Shown here in pieces: positions 45,470 through 56,183 of a stretch of DNA of 64,000 nucleotides. Made by a program: the position numbers and the translations under genes. The notes beneath the pieces are model-generated. The model worked only from the letters and a program-made list of their open reading frames with translations, ran no database searches and had not been told where the DNA came from. The number at the start of each line of letters is the position of its first letter. The stretch's first letter is position 1. Source of the DNA: Trissonchulus latispiculum (taxonomy: Eukaryota > Nematoda > Enoplea > Enoplida > Ironidae). The stretch lies in assembly GCA_030248195.1 (NCBI GenBank), contig JASAND010028151.1, forward strand, positions 1 through 64,000, given 5' to 3'.

Positions 45470-48400
45470 CTAAAAAGTAACACATATTAGGTCAATTTAC
45501 CGCGAAACCTCATAACAATTAACAATACAATGGTATCGAAAAAAATTGCGTACTGAGTCTTGCATAGTCTGTCTTAGCTGAATGCAACGATGTCAACATG
45601 TCGCCCGCCGCTATTACGCTAATTCAGTGTGTTAAAGTTTTCAAATATTTGCCCTTATTTCAGTAGCATTTTGAAAAGTTGATGCCTAAGCGATCCCGAA
45701 AACAAAAACGAAAACATCAAATACTGCGCGAGCACGGGCTTGTCAAATTTGCAAAAAAAGCTAAGGTCAAAGGATTTCGAAAATCGAAAGAAAGCCTGGC
45801 TTTTTCTAAAGCTAAGATTTCTGGGGGGAATCGGTATGAAATACTAAAGAAGGACAACAAATCCGGCGAAGCCGGAAAATTTTTGAAAATTAACCCCCAA
45901 AACTCTATTTTTTCCGGGCACTTTTGGGTTCTGGGGAGGGGAAGGCCAAAATCATGGGGACGGCAATTCTGAGGAGGACACCCAAGTATGGGGGAACCAA
46001 TTTCCATTTTCTAATTTTTCGGGCCTGATTGAGGGAGCATCTTAGAATGAGTTTTCAAGATAGAAAATATTATGTAGTAGATAAAAGTACCAAATTTTGC
46101 TTGAGAATTGATAAATATACAGCGTAAAGAACTAATGTTTCAATTAATTGCGTTTTATTGGCAAAGCAAAAAATTTTTAACTTCCGGGGGACTCTGCCCC
46201 GCAGACCCTCTATATGGGTTTTAGCGTACGTATGTAACACCTTCCATCTTGAAAAGTCTTTAGGATGTAACTGATCACGCTAAATTTAATAAATTTGCTT
46301 GCAGTACATACGTCGAGTGAATACAATTGTTTTGCAAAAAATACAAATTTCACCCTGCCCCAAAATTCTAAGTCAAAACCCACCTTCCCACCCCCCCCCC
46401 TCCTGAAAATGTTTCGTACCTTCGCTGTAACCTACCTACGAAATTGTAAGCGCAAGTTCAAAGTAAAAATACATTATACAACGTACTATCGCATCTGATC
46501 ATGTTTCTTGTTTGAAAAGGAAATAAGATATCATTTTCATTCTTACATACTTCACAAATAAATCCCTTGGCACGACAATACTAAAAAATTAACAAACCAA
46601 ATAGCTAATCATTTAATTTACAATAAAACTATCAAAACACTTAATCAATTACTTAATCAATCAATCAATCAATATACAAAACAAAAATAGATGAAACTTT
46701 CATTCAAAGATTGGTGGGGAGACAGAGACGGGTAACTAACAATTAACAAACACATTACAATAAACACAGAAATGCAATATCAGGGTTGCCGCGCGACCTT
46801 TCCCAGAAAAAAGAAAGGAAAAAAAAGGAATTTGTCCGACAAAAAATAGGAAATAAAAGGAATTTTTACAGATAAATTAATAATGTTACTGAGCAAAAAT
46901 ATACAGACTAAGCTACATTTTCACACAGTTTTCTGCTTTACTGTTCTCATTTAACCGACGGCGATATAGCCATAGGTGACGCAAGCACGCACCTACGATA
47001 CTCGCAGATCAATGATTTCATAGACGCGGGGGCGATGTTTTCTTGCGGGGGGAAAGACAAGGACAGAACCCAGAAGATTACGAATCTTCATTTTTGGAAT
47101 GAAACCCGTGCTTAAATCTTTAAATTGTTTATTGCTTCATTTTGAACAGCCACACAAGTTTTGAAATATTTACGTATGTTTTTAAGAAAAACTTGAGAAT
47201 TTAAGCAAAACGCTATATTTACAAAACGCTAAAATGCAAATACGGACGCGTTACAAGCTTCGTCTTCTTGACTACAGTATATAAATAAAGATGCTATTAT
47301 GAAATAGAAAATACGCACCGAAGGCGCGAAATTTGTTGGTTTTGTATCCTTTTTGTATTTTCCTCTTAATTTTTCTGACCCTTGAATCGCAAACAGGAAA
47401 CACCCCTGATCTGCACTTGACCCACTTGACCTAATTATGTAAGATTCATATAGTTACTTAGCTTCGTAAATATTTGAAGTTTTAAAGTTTTAATTGAGAT
47501 CACCTTAAGAACAGGTTTTGGAGAATCAATCCTTTAAATATCAAACTTTGACGCAAAGAAACAAATAGAGCAATAAGATCTGACATAAAATACGTAGCTC
47601 ATCGGAGATATTCTAACCGGCTGGGGCCCGTTGCATAAAAGTGATTAGTTGATTAGTGCAGCACTTTTTCGAGGAAAACTTTTGCTTCAGTCCACCGTTT
47701 TTAGAGTTGTTCGTACTATGTATATCGTAGCTGTTGAAGTACTTTATCCAAAAATCGTAAAGTGTTTAATTTATCCTCACTGACTAATTCAGTCAAAGGA
47801 AATTTTTGAACTCAATCGTAATTTCTTCACTTATTTACTTTGGCATCACTGCAATTTAAGTTGTATATAATTTAATTTGGACTTTTGATTTAATTAGAAC
47901 GCTCAAAGTGCTTCAAAATGACATATAAATTATTGACGATGCCCTGCCCATTCGTAGCTTTCATTGTCCTCGAAAAACTGCTACACTAATCAACTAATCA
48001 CTTTTATGCAACGGGCCCCAGAGCGAGAATTCGGTTATTTTAACTTGGTTAAAATGCGTATATAATTGAGCTAGGTCTTTGATCAATTTTTAGCTTTGTT
48101 TCGAGAGGCAGATTAATCGTTCAAAATATTCAAAAAAATAAACGCAGAGACTCAAATTTTAAACATTTAAACTCAAAATTTCAATTTTTCTGAATCCAAA
48201 AACGTACAAAGAACAAGCTGCAAGAAGCTAAAACCTTTTTAACAAATTAATTATGTGTTTTTGTCTTTCCATACTTCAAAACTTACAAGGACTTAAGGAC
48301 GATCAAATTAAAAAAAGGGCAATTCAGTAAATTAAGCAAAATGTTGAAATTTTTGGCAATAAATAAAAGTTTTGCAGTACAGACACAAAAGTGCAGAATT

Positions 48401-51400
48401 AATTTTTAGCTTCTTGCTGCCTGTTTGTGCATCCTGACGTACGTAGTTTAGAATAAAAAAAATGAAATTGAGAAAATGTTTAAAATATGATTCTTTGCGC
48501 TTCATTTTTCGACATTTTGAGCGATTAATCTGCCTTTCGAAACAAACTGCTCAAAATTTATCAAACATTTAGCTCAAAATTATGAAAAAACTGAAGTGCG
48601 AAACTTAAAAAATTAAGTTACAATATAGACGAACAGACCCCTTAATATTTGCTGCATTAGACAATCAAGATCAGCGTCAGAGTAAGATCTTTCTTGCTGG
48701 TCAACCGTTGTACTACTTTTCCAATGAAGTCTTGGCATTATAGTACGTGCTATGCAAGAAATATTTGGAAAAGTCGTCCAATGATGTCTTGAAACGAGTG
48801 TTGTTCTAGTTTACCAGCGTTGTAAACTTATGTCAAAATTGCATGACATTGTACTACAATGCCAATTGGACTACTTTGCTACAACATATCCACGTTCAAT
48901 CGAGCACAAATTAATTTTCAACTCTTGTCTTTACGAAAACAAAAAATAAGTCCAACAATTTCTATAAATCTAAATTCGTTCTTGCTTGCAGGTTATGTTA
49001 AAGTCAGTCATATTACATTAAAATGTGTGTAGATTTAGCTATTCTATAATAAAACTGAAAAATTAAGAAAACAATATTCCGGCGAAGCCGGAAATTTTTT
49101 GGAAATTTACCACCGCAAAACTAAATTTTAGGCACATTTTTGTCCTTTTTCAGAAAAATTTTGGAAAAAAGGAAATAAAAGGAATTTTTGCAGAAAAAAG
49201 GAAAAAAAGGACGACCTCAAAAAAAGGAAAAAAAGGAAAAAAGGAACCGCGGCAGCCCTGCAATATTTTGCGATAATTTTAAACTTCTTAATCGATTTGT
49301 CATTCTCAAACTAGTGCAAAGCACACAACCAGTTTCAAAAATTTCACGAAAATTGGTAACTCACTTCACACTGCTCAATGTGAACCTGAGCGAAGAACAG
49401 CACTGTGCTAACTTGCTGCAAAAGAACATCATTGCGGACCTGAAAATTAAATAGTAAAGCCAGTTTCATAAGCCCAGCTGTCAGACATACGTCCACGCAC
49501 GTCTGCATGCGTTCACAACCCACTTTAACAGTATATGTTTCTAGTTGGTGTTATCATTAGTTAGCCCTCGTCTGATATTTTTCGCTAACACTGAATATCC
49601 GCCTAACCAAAACTTGGGATCAACAAATTTTTCGGTTTCAATGCCAAAATTCCAACTTTTCTGACAACTATTCCAGTGTATTGAATTGCTATCATCAAGT
49701 CAGCTAAAGGATCGAGTTGAAAATATTTTCAAAACATTTTTGCAAAATATTTTTAATCCTAAACTTTTAACGGACATGCGGATTGTGGACACTTTTCTCA
49801 AGTTGGATATGCGGATATAAAAATTACCGCATATAAGAGTAGAGTAGTTAGAGCATCATCATTAGTGGGAGTAGATAAAGCTAATTAAGGACAGACTCAA
49901 CGATCAGACTGAATTTGATGCATTCATTCTTTCTTGAATGCTTTTTAAACATATCTGACGATTCAAGAATCAAGGTTCCCATTGCGGTGACAGGTTCCAG
50001 GCGATGTAGCGAGAATTATCCTAGCTATAACTGATGGCGAGAAGCAAAGAAACGCATATAATGAGAAGACCATTGACGCGCCCGAAGAGAAGAAGAGAGT
50101 CAAGAATCAAAAAGGAAAACAAAGTTAATACACTATTGTGGAACTTGGCTTAAATATGTTGTATACGTAAGGCTTACAGATATTACGATATTCAATATTT
50201 TGTATGTTAGCTTATGCCAATAAATGATACATATTTTGCTACATATTGCTACATAATTAAATGTTAATAACGGTGTTCAGCGTACATTATCAAAATCTTG
50301 CATAGAATAAACGTCAACTTGTTCACGCATATGACTGGGAAGTTCCTCAAAAATGTCTCGCAACCTGAAATGTTCAAAACAACAGCTATACACGCAATAC
50401 AGCCTGAATTCCACAGCAAGCGCTACAAAGTCGATAGTATAGCGTTGACCTTTCTGCCCCTATAATAGTGGTTTCCTTAAGCACCCAGTGTTTATAGAGA
50501 TTGAGAAATCCGAACTCTCTGCTATTGAGAAATCCGAACTTCAAAAAGCGATCCACTGTCGTGGAGTAAACAGAAATTTCTTACGTATGGAAAATCCGAC
50601 AATAACTCTCACCCGACAAAGAGTAATATTTACTTACTTTCCAGCTTTTGTGATAACAGCACTAGACTGCCGACATGTTCTAATGTAATCCCACATAAAG
50701 CAAAGACGGCGCCTGTGATGTCGAATTTCTCGGAGAGGTCGAACTTGTCTACAATAAAGCAAACAGATTTTCATGCAAGTTTAAGAGGGGGGGTGCAGGG
50801 GCGCACCCAGGATTTTGAAAAGGGGGGGGGTCGAGCCGGAAAAAATTTTTTGCCTTCGCCTGACACGTTTACGCGGGGGGGGGTGGCGGTGGCGAAGTTT
50901 TCAACAAAGAGTTCGTTTTGGGAGCCACAAAAATGACGAGATTTAGGAGTCGTCGCCGGGGGGTCTGGGGGGCTGTTGAGAAAATTTTTGAAATTTTTAA
51001 AAAAAGCCGTAATGGAAATCTTTAAAAAGATTTCAATAAAAGTTGAGAAATTCTTTGACATAATGGCAAAATTTGTATTGGAAAGTTTGAAAAGATTTGA
51101 ATAAGGCACGCACTTTTTTGAAATCGAGATAGAAAAGTACCGCAGCCGCGGAAATTCAGTAAAATGGAGGTAAAAAACGCCGCATGTTCCAAAACGTTGT
51201 AAACGTTAATACAGAATAGCGCCGCAGGCGAGAACAATTTTTAAATTCGGTTAGAAAAGCACCGCAGGCCCGAAAAATTTTGAAAATTCAGTTAGAAAAG
51301 CGCAACAGGCCCGAAAACTTTTGAAAATGCAGTTTAAAAAGTGCCGAATGCGAGAAAAATTTTAAAACTCGGGATAGAAAAGCGCCGCAGGCGAGAAAAA

Positions 51401-54400
51401 TTTTAAAAAACGGGATAGAAAAGCGCCGCAGGCGAGAAAAATTTTAAAAATCGAGATAGAAAAGCGCCACAGGCGAAAAAAATTATAAAAATGGCGATAG
51501 AAAAGCGCCGCAGGAGCTAAAAATTTTCATAATTTTTAATTTTATGCACTAAAAATAGCTGAATTTTTGCTTTCTCCCCAAAAATTCCCGGGGGGGGTCG
51601 GACAAAAAGGGGGGGTCGGAACCCCCAAACCCCCCCCCCCCTGGGTGCGCCCATGGGGGGGGGTCCACTTTAGGGTCATTTTTTCGACCATCTCCAATTT
51701 TTCTCATTTTCACATATTTTATTGTCCAAGTGGGATATTTTAACGAGTTTATAAAATTTAAGTTGGATCTCTTACGGCTGTTGAGAAAATTCACCTCAAA
51801 CTAGAGGTATGCATGTGTTCAACATAGGAAATCGAAAAAGTGTCGATTATCAGTCTGCGCCAAAAAAATCTCGAAACCGGTGAAAGATACCGGGTAACAT
51901 TTGGTAGCGATTTAAACCTCTAAACAGATACTGTGTCACTGTGGAATTAGAATTTTGAATTAGGCCTTCAAAAAATTTTAATGGATTTTTGAAGTTAGCG
52001 AACTGCCGAAAATCGCTAAAATCTGTCGTTTTTGGTGACCAAAAATGGGGGTCACTAAGTTTGACTGCATATTATAAAAAATAGAAGTCCTAAGTAAAAA
52101 TTCTAATTCCACAGTGACACAGTATATGTATCAAGCTTTCGAACGATACCCAATTTTACTTCGAATCTTTTGCCAGTGTCGAGATTTTTTTGGCGAAGAA
52201 TTAATTTTTTTCTGCAAAATTGCGAAAATTGCTGTTTTTTTCGAAAGATAGGCATTTTACGACCAAGCTATATTGCGAAATTGCATTTTTTGCATTTCAG
52301 CATATTTATTCATGCCTTAGAATCCATTTGTTGTATGAATTATGCCGACAGCTGTGTCCAGTACTTCTCAGTGCGCCAATGGGGAACCTCAGACCTCGAA
52401 ATTCACAAAACAGCGATTTTTCAAAATTTTCAAAATATGGCATATTATATATCAATCGAAAGCTCTCAGTGCAGGGATGAATTCTTCTCATAGAACTATG
52501 GCTCGGAAATGCTTCTATTTTAAGTTAAGCACTCTTAAATATTTCATTACATCGGGGGGAACAGCGGCCTTGTTTCATCGGAAAATCGTTTAAGGAAGCT
52601 TCGGATCATGCTTATCTGGCTTGAATCTGTTCGAAAATGTTTTTATTAATTGTTTTTAAATGTGCATAACAAAATAAGCTAAATATATGCAGTTGATTTG
52701 CGCAAACTGGCTTCAGTTGTCTGCAGCACCCTCATTTTCGCTGATATTCAAATTGTATGTACTCAATGAATGGCTCATAACTTAGGGAGAACTGACAAAA
52801 TTTAAACTTGAAATGTACGACATATGGCTAGATTATGTGTGAAAATGAGCGAAATCCGTGGTCTAAAAATTTTTCACGATGGAAACCCCACCCCCTTAAG
52901 GCAGTAGTTTTTTGGGCAAGAAATGTTTACAGACAACAAGAATAGAGTTGCAATTGTATGAAACACTCCAAAATAACTTCTTTTAGCGATCTTACAATCT
53001 GTCTGTCTGTGATAAAGCTTTGAAAACTCGATTTTTCCGCCCAAGGCTGAATTTGAATATTTCTAGCTGGTTAGACCCAGCATAGTTGTGATTATATTCC
53101 GCAAAAAATCCAGGTTGACTTTCTCCACCGATGGTGTTTCCCCCACACTGGCATAAAGGTATGGTTCAAAAAATTGGGGTTCTCGCGCTTGGCTATATCT
53201 AGTAGAAAATTGCCACAATTGGCATAATTGCCACATAACAGGAATGGAAGGCCGCCAAAGAAGTGCCTCCCCGGAATTTTTGATCTCACAAGGATCCTTA
53301 GGGTACAAAATTTTTGCCAAAGTAGCCAATTTTCAGAAATTTCCTGCTTCGCCGGAGATTTTACGTCAAAATATTTATTTTTAGCAAAAACTCAGGAGGT
53401 TTTGAGAACTCCATTGTATTTCTCCATGCAAATTAAAATACGTCAGAAAGGCTAGTTATAAATACTAAAATACTAAATGATAAATACTAAATACACCACA
53501 CTTTTCGCTTTTTATCCCACCCCTCCTCGAAAATTTGTCCCCTCTTTTGGACTGGGCGGAGGGGTCCCCGCAGAGAAAAATCCAGGCATAAACACAAGCA
53601 TAATGAAAAATAATGCAAGTTGACGATCTAAAGGAAGTTATTGCCAAAGCAATGTTTGTGTTTTACATCACTGATCTATGTGTTGTGAACGGTTAGCCTT
53701 GAACTGCTTATGCACTAAAATATCGCCGTAGAAATGCGTTAATTAAGTTTGTTGGCGAATATCTTCACTGCAGTTATCATACATTTTCTTCTTTTCCTAC
53801 TTCCCCCTAAAGTTTCTTTTAAGTTCACTCGGAAAGAAAAGAAAAATTTAATTGAGTGAACGTCTTTCGAAATGGTTTTTCGAATAAATCTCATTGGAAA
53901 CTATATATCTCATCTATCTCATTGTTGAAACACAGTGCCACAGTCTTCCTGAAGTAAAAAAGCAATTCCAGTCCTGAAAAGTTCAGCAAAACTGTAGAAT
54001 AATTCAAGTTCATAGAATTCTACTGTTTTACTAAAATGTTCAGGAGTTCTGCAGAATTTCTGTAATTTTTTGGAATTCTACAGAATTCTTGATTCACAGT
54101 TTTACGGTTAGCTTTAGTTTCTTTTTTACGGTTACACGTATATTGCATAATGCCTTGCTTAACTCACTTGTATAAGTCTGGATTTATGGCGTAAACATTG
54201 TAAAGGGGTACAGTGAATTGCTGATCCAAAAATTTCTGCGCAAAGTCTGACACAGGATATGTTCGAAAGTCCCAGTGATGTAGCACTCTTGCCGGAATAA
54301 CGGCTAGACGACCTCCATGACATCTGGGACACATATAGCGACCGAGATAATCACAATAAACCACACGCTTCGCGTCTGCTAAAAGAGATTATGAAAAAAT

Positions 54401-54667
54401 ATCAAACATGGCGAACCGACATCTAAAAATGTAGCACAAAACAAAAAATGTATGCAACTACACAATTTTGCTAAAAAGGTCAAGGGGACTACAAGTAGAA
54501 CTAAAATTTCGATGTTGCAATTCTTGTTTAATTTCATAATGTGCAGGTGATTCTACTATGGCCCGCTACCTTTTAAACCATAGTATACCTCCAACTTACT
54601 TGTTGGACAAATTTTTGAACCACACATAGCACAGTGATAATTTTGTAACTCTAGAAGTTGCTTCTTT
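45390..54667 (-). CDS. RUBCN: Rubicon-like protein, C-terminal RH (zinc) domain
   Basis: Seven minus-strand exons in transcript order: 54667-54600, 54378-54168, 50748-50638, 50364-50286, 49415-49365, 46580-46487, 45469-45390. Phases match at every junction and the frame ends in TAG. The product is the Rubicon homology domain, a multi-zinc Cys/His fold that in Rubicon, Pacer, PLEKHM and DEF8 binds Rab7 on late endosomes and autophagosomes. Signatures: LQNYHCAMCGSKICPTTD, VVYCDYLGRYMCPRCHGG, VIPARVLHHWDFRTYPVSDF, AKGFICEVCKNENDILFPFQ, DMCGSCTHRDC and EECPRCERIRQRK. The YCDYLGRY and YPVSDF stretches resemble Rubicon more than PLEKHM or DEF8. Exons are spread over 9.3 kb because introns hold an hAT-like element (46781-49260) and a nested TTAA/hAT pair. 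Upstream coding sequence is not securely identified. Confidence 0.88.
45470..46486. other. Intron between RH exons f and g
   Basis: Contains TCCGGCGAAGCCGGAAAA at 45861 followed by a diverged copy of the dispersed G-rich repeat (45895-46010), and a GGGGGACTCTGCCCCGCAGACC hairpin at 46185. No other exon. Confidence 0.5.
46487..46580 (-). CDS. RUBCN: Rubicon-like RH exon f
   Basis: Acceptor TTTTTTAG, donor GATA/GTACGT. It encodes YCRAKGFICEVCKNENDI and LFPFQTRNMIRCD, the GFICE-C-LFPF hallmark of RH domains. Confidence 0.9.
46781..49260. mobile_element. hAT-like element with 6-bp TSD in a Rubicon-like intron
   Basis: Ends CAGGGTTGCCGCG and CGCGGCAGCCCTG, flanked by a perfect CAATAT duplication (46775-46780, 49261-49266). 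Subterminal direct arrays of AAAAAGGAA/GGAATTTTT (46805-46870, 49150-49245). No transposase frame. A MITE (47622-48020) and an inverted pair (48065-48130 with 48515-48580) are nested inside. Confidence 0.88.
47622..48020. mobile_element. MITE with TGGGGCCCGTTGCATAAAAG ends
   Basis: Inverted ends of about 40 bp (TGGGGCCCGTTGCATAAAAG then TGATTAGTTGATTAGTG). An additional inner pair is TCGAGGAAAAC / CCTCGAAAAAC. 399 bp, nested in the hAT-like element. Confidence 0.85.
49365..49415 (-). CDS. RUBCN: Rubicon-like RH exon e (51 bp)
   Basis: Acceptor TTTTGCAG, donor GAA/GTGAGT. Seventeen codons, QVSTVLFFAQVHIEQCE; the last Cys starts the next zinc cluster (C..C with the following exon). It is short and was found only by family context and phase. 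Confidence 0.82.
49416..50285. other. Intron between RH exons d and e
   Basis: 870 bp of AT-rich intron with no recognised element or exon. Confidence 0.45.
50286..50364 (-). CDS. RUBCN: Rubicon-like RH exon d
   Basis: Acceptor CATTTCAG; donor AAT/GTACGC is weak but in phase. It encodes KLRDIFEELPSHMREQVD and then VYSMQDFDN, matching the helix and loop before the 'drums/YSlqDL' segment of the family. Confidence 0.85.
50638..50748 (-). CDS. RUBCN: Rubicon-like RH exon c
   Basis: Acceptor TTTATTGTAG, donor GGAAA/GTAAGT. It encodes QVRPLREIRHHRRRLC and then FMWDYIRTCRQSSAVITKAG, equivalent to the basic helical segment ending in a TCR motif in RH domains. A TTAA element border lies 33 bases before its 3' splice site. 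Confidence 0.85.
50781..52899 (-). mobile_element. TTAA-bounded MITE, copy 2 (interrupted)
   Basis: Reverse complement of 27412-28659. TTAA at 50781 and 52896. The element at 50796-51655 has inserted in the G run of the left end, so the pieces are 50781-50795 and 51656-52899. It lies 33 bases upstream (in transcript sense) of RH exon c. Confidence 0.85.
50796..51655. mobile_element. hAT-like element (CAGGGGCGCACCC ends) nested in the TTAA MITE
   Basis: Ends CAGGGGCGCACCCAGG and CCTGGGTGCGCCCATG. The target duplication is hidden in the G run of the host element. The interior holds a tandem array of about 43-46 bp units with GAAAAGCGCCGCAGGCGAG (51220-51515, about seven units). Confidence 0.8.
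52900..54167. other. Intron, no gene supported
   Basis: A minus-strand frame at 53063-53329 is open but has no family match and no splice context. TTCGCCGGAGATTTT at 53348 is the dispersed CGGCGAAG motif. 53990-54100 is rich in AGAATTCTAC half-palindromes. Confidence 0.45.
54168..54378 (-). CDS. RUBCN: Rubicon-like RH exon b
   Basis: Acceptor TCTTTTAG, donor ATACAA/GTGAGT. The 211 bases encode DAKRVVYCDYLGRYMC, PRCHGGRLAVIPARVLHHWD and QFTVPLYNVYAINPDLY. This is the most diagnostic exon of the family. Confidence 0.92.
54600..54667 (-). CDS. RUBCN: Rubicon-like RH exon a (first CxxC)
   Basis: Encodes KKQLLELQNYHCAMCGSKIC, the first zinc knuckle of an RH domain. The donor is CAACAA/GTAAGT. 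The upstream edge is less sure: TTTAAG at 54668-54673 is the nearest usable acceptor in frame. Confidence 0.75.
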
Positions 54668-55032
54668 CTTAAACACAAAAACGTCAACAAATGCAGTACA
54701 TAATGGTTTATAAAAATGCATTACTTTACGGTTACAGAGTGTTATTACGTGAGTTCTGATAATACAAAACTCACAATTCCCGCCATAAAAACAATAGTCG
54801 CAGTTCTGCCAAAATGGTTTTTGGCTTTGGCTTTTTGGTTTTGGCTTCTTTGGTCTTTTCATCCAGCCAAAAATCACTCGAATCGAATCCATTGGGTAGT
54901 TTGTGAGAAATCGATGTTCAAAACAAAATGGTCGGAATTTTGCCAAAATGGCCAAAACTTCGTCAAAAAAGCAACGAATCCCAGCCAATAATCATTGATA
55001 ACCTGTGCAGTTAGACCGTGTATATCGATTGA
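54668..55032. other. No gene seen
   Basis: Upstream of RH exon a. Short open frames on both strands look compositional (GGCTTTTGG-rich). Confidence 0.4.
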
Positions 55033-55040
55033 GTGTAAAT

Positions 55041-55798
55041 CACGGTTTTTTTGCGTAAAATATTGCGTATTTACGCAGTCGAGCTTAAAAATACGCAGCC
55101 AAAAACAAAAGTACGCACCAAAATACGCAGCCGAAAAATTCGGTAGTAGGAATTTCTAGAGTGCTCTAAATTAATTTCTTGAGACAATTTACCGTAGTTT
55201 GGGCTCTGGCTTCTTCTGGGGGGCTTCCGCCCCCCAGACCCCCCCGAATCTCTCTTCGATTCTCCTTCCGTCTGCATTTGATTTGTACTTTCTGCCTAAG
55301 CCCACGTTGTACCATGCGATGCTTTTCTTTCTATTTGATTTGATATCGTATATATATAAATTAAAATCTTCTATACGTATATATGTGTTCAATCAAGGGA
55401 ACAGTAACTGTATTTGTCTAACCAAATATTGACTTACCTATTAAACTGTTCAAGGCAAAGAATTCAAAGTTTTAAGAGCAAATTTACTCCGAAATTTAAA
55501 ATCTTCTTCAACTTCTGGGGGCTGCGCCTCCCAGACCCCCTGCATATCTATTTTCGTCACCTATTAATACTCATACTCTTACACCACAAAGAGAGCACGC
55601 AATTTAAACAGGAGCTAAGATTCTTAACGTTGTTTAAAACTCTTAAAAACAGCATTAATTCGACGCTAAATGCGTTTATAGCTTTTATAACGTTGAGAAG
55701 CGATTTTTGTAATTTTACGCAGTCGAAATTAAAAATACGCACTCGAAAACAAAAATACGCAAAATTTACGCAGGTCCGATTTTCAAAAAAAAACCCTG
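55041..55798. mobile_element. hAT element, perfect 8-bp TSD, TACGCA-rich ends
   Basis: Ends CACGGTTTTTTTGCG and AAAAAAAAACCCTG, flanked by GTGTAAAT at 55033-55040 and 55799-55806 (perfect). Subterminal AAATACGCA repeats at both ends; two GGGGGC..GCCCCC hairpins inside (55217, 55516). 758 bp, no transposase. Confidence 0.9.
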
Positions 55799-55806
55799 GT
55801 GTAAAT

Positions 55807-56183
55807 AAGCCAAAATTGTCTAAGATTTGGCAGTAATTTTTAAAAAACTGAAAACCTCGAAAATGGCCGTTTTTTGACCCCCAAAATGGTTTTTGGCTTA
55901 TACTGACTTAACTACTGGAGGCAACTCAACGGTTTTGAAAGCAAAAATGTTCGTTTTGGTGTCCTCTTTCCAGCCATAACAACCAATCCGGTGTATCGAC
56001 TACTTATGTACTGAAAAAATAATGGCAAGAACCAAAACTTTCTTATCTTTTCACCTAAAATGCGGGACTGGTCCCGGAATGCTAAAGAGCACCAAAATAA
56101 TATATTTGGAAAGTTTCCTTCATTTTCATAGAGAATTGGAGCCTGTAAGGTCAAATTTACACAAAGCGATACCAGCACCTTAA
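55807..56183 (-). mobile_element. TTAA-type third-family fragment, reverse copy
   Basis: Reverse complement of 29786-30150, ending at TTAA 56180-56183 with ACCAGCACC before it. The hAT element at 55041 inserted in or beside its far end (AAGCCAAAA..). Confidence 0.7.

Noticed and set aside
53063..53329. 88-codon minus-strand frame within the Rubicon-like intron
   Set aside because: No family match, does not splice in phase between RH exons, and RH exons b and c already join without it.
45390..54667. PLEKHM1/PLEKHM3 or DEF8 identity for the RH domain gene
   Set aside because: These share the RH fold, but YCDYLGRY and YPVSDF, and the compact end after CPRCERI, fit Rubicon better. Without N-terminal exons the alternative is not fully excluded.
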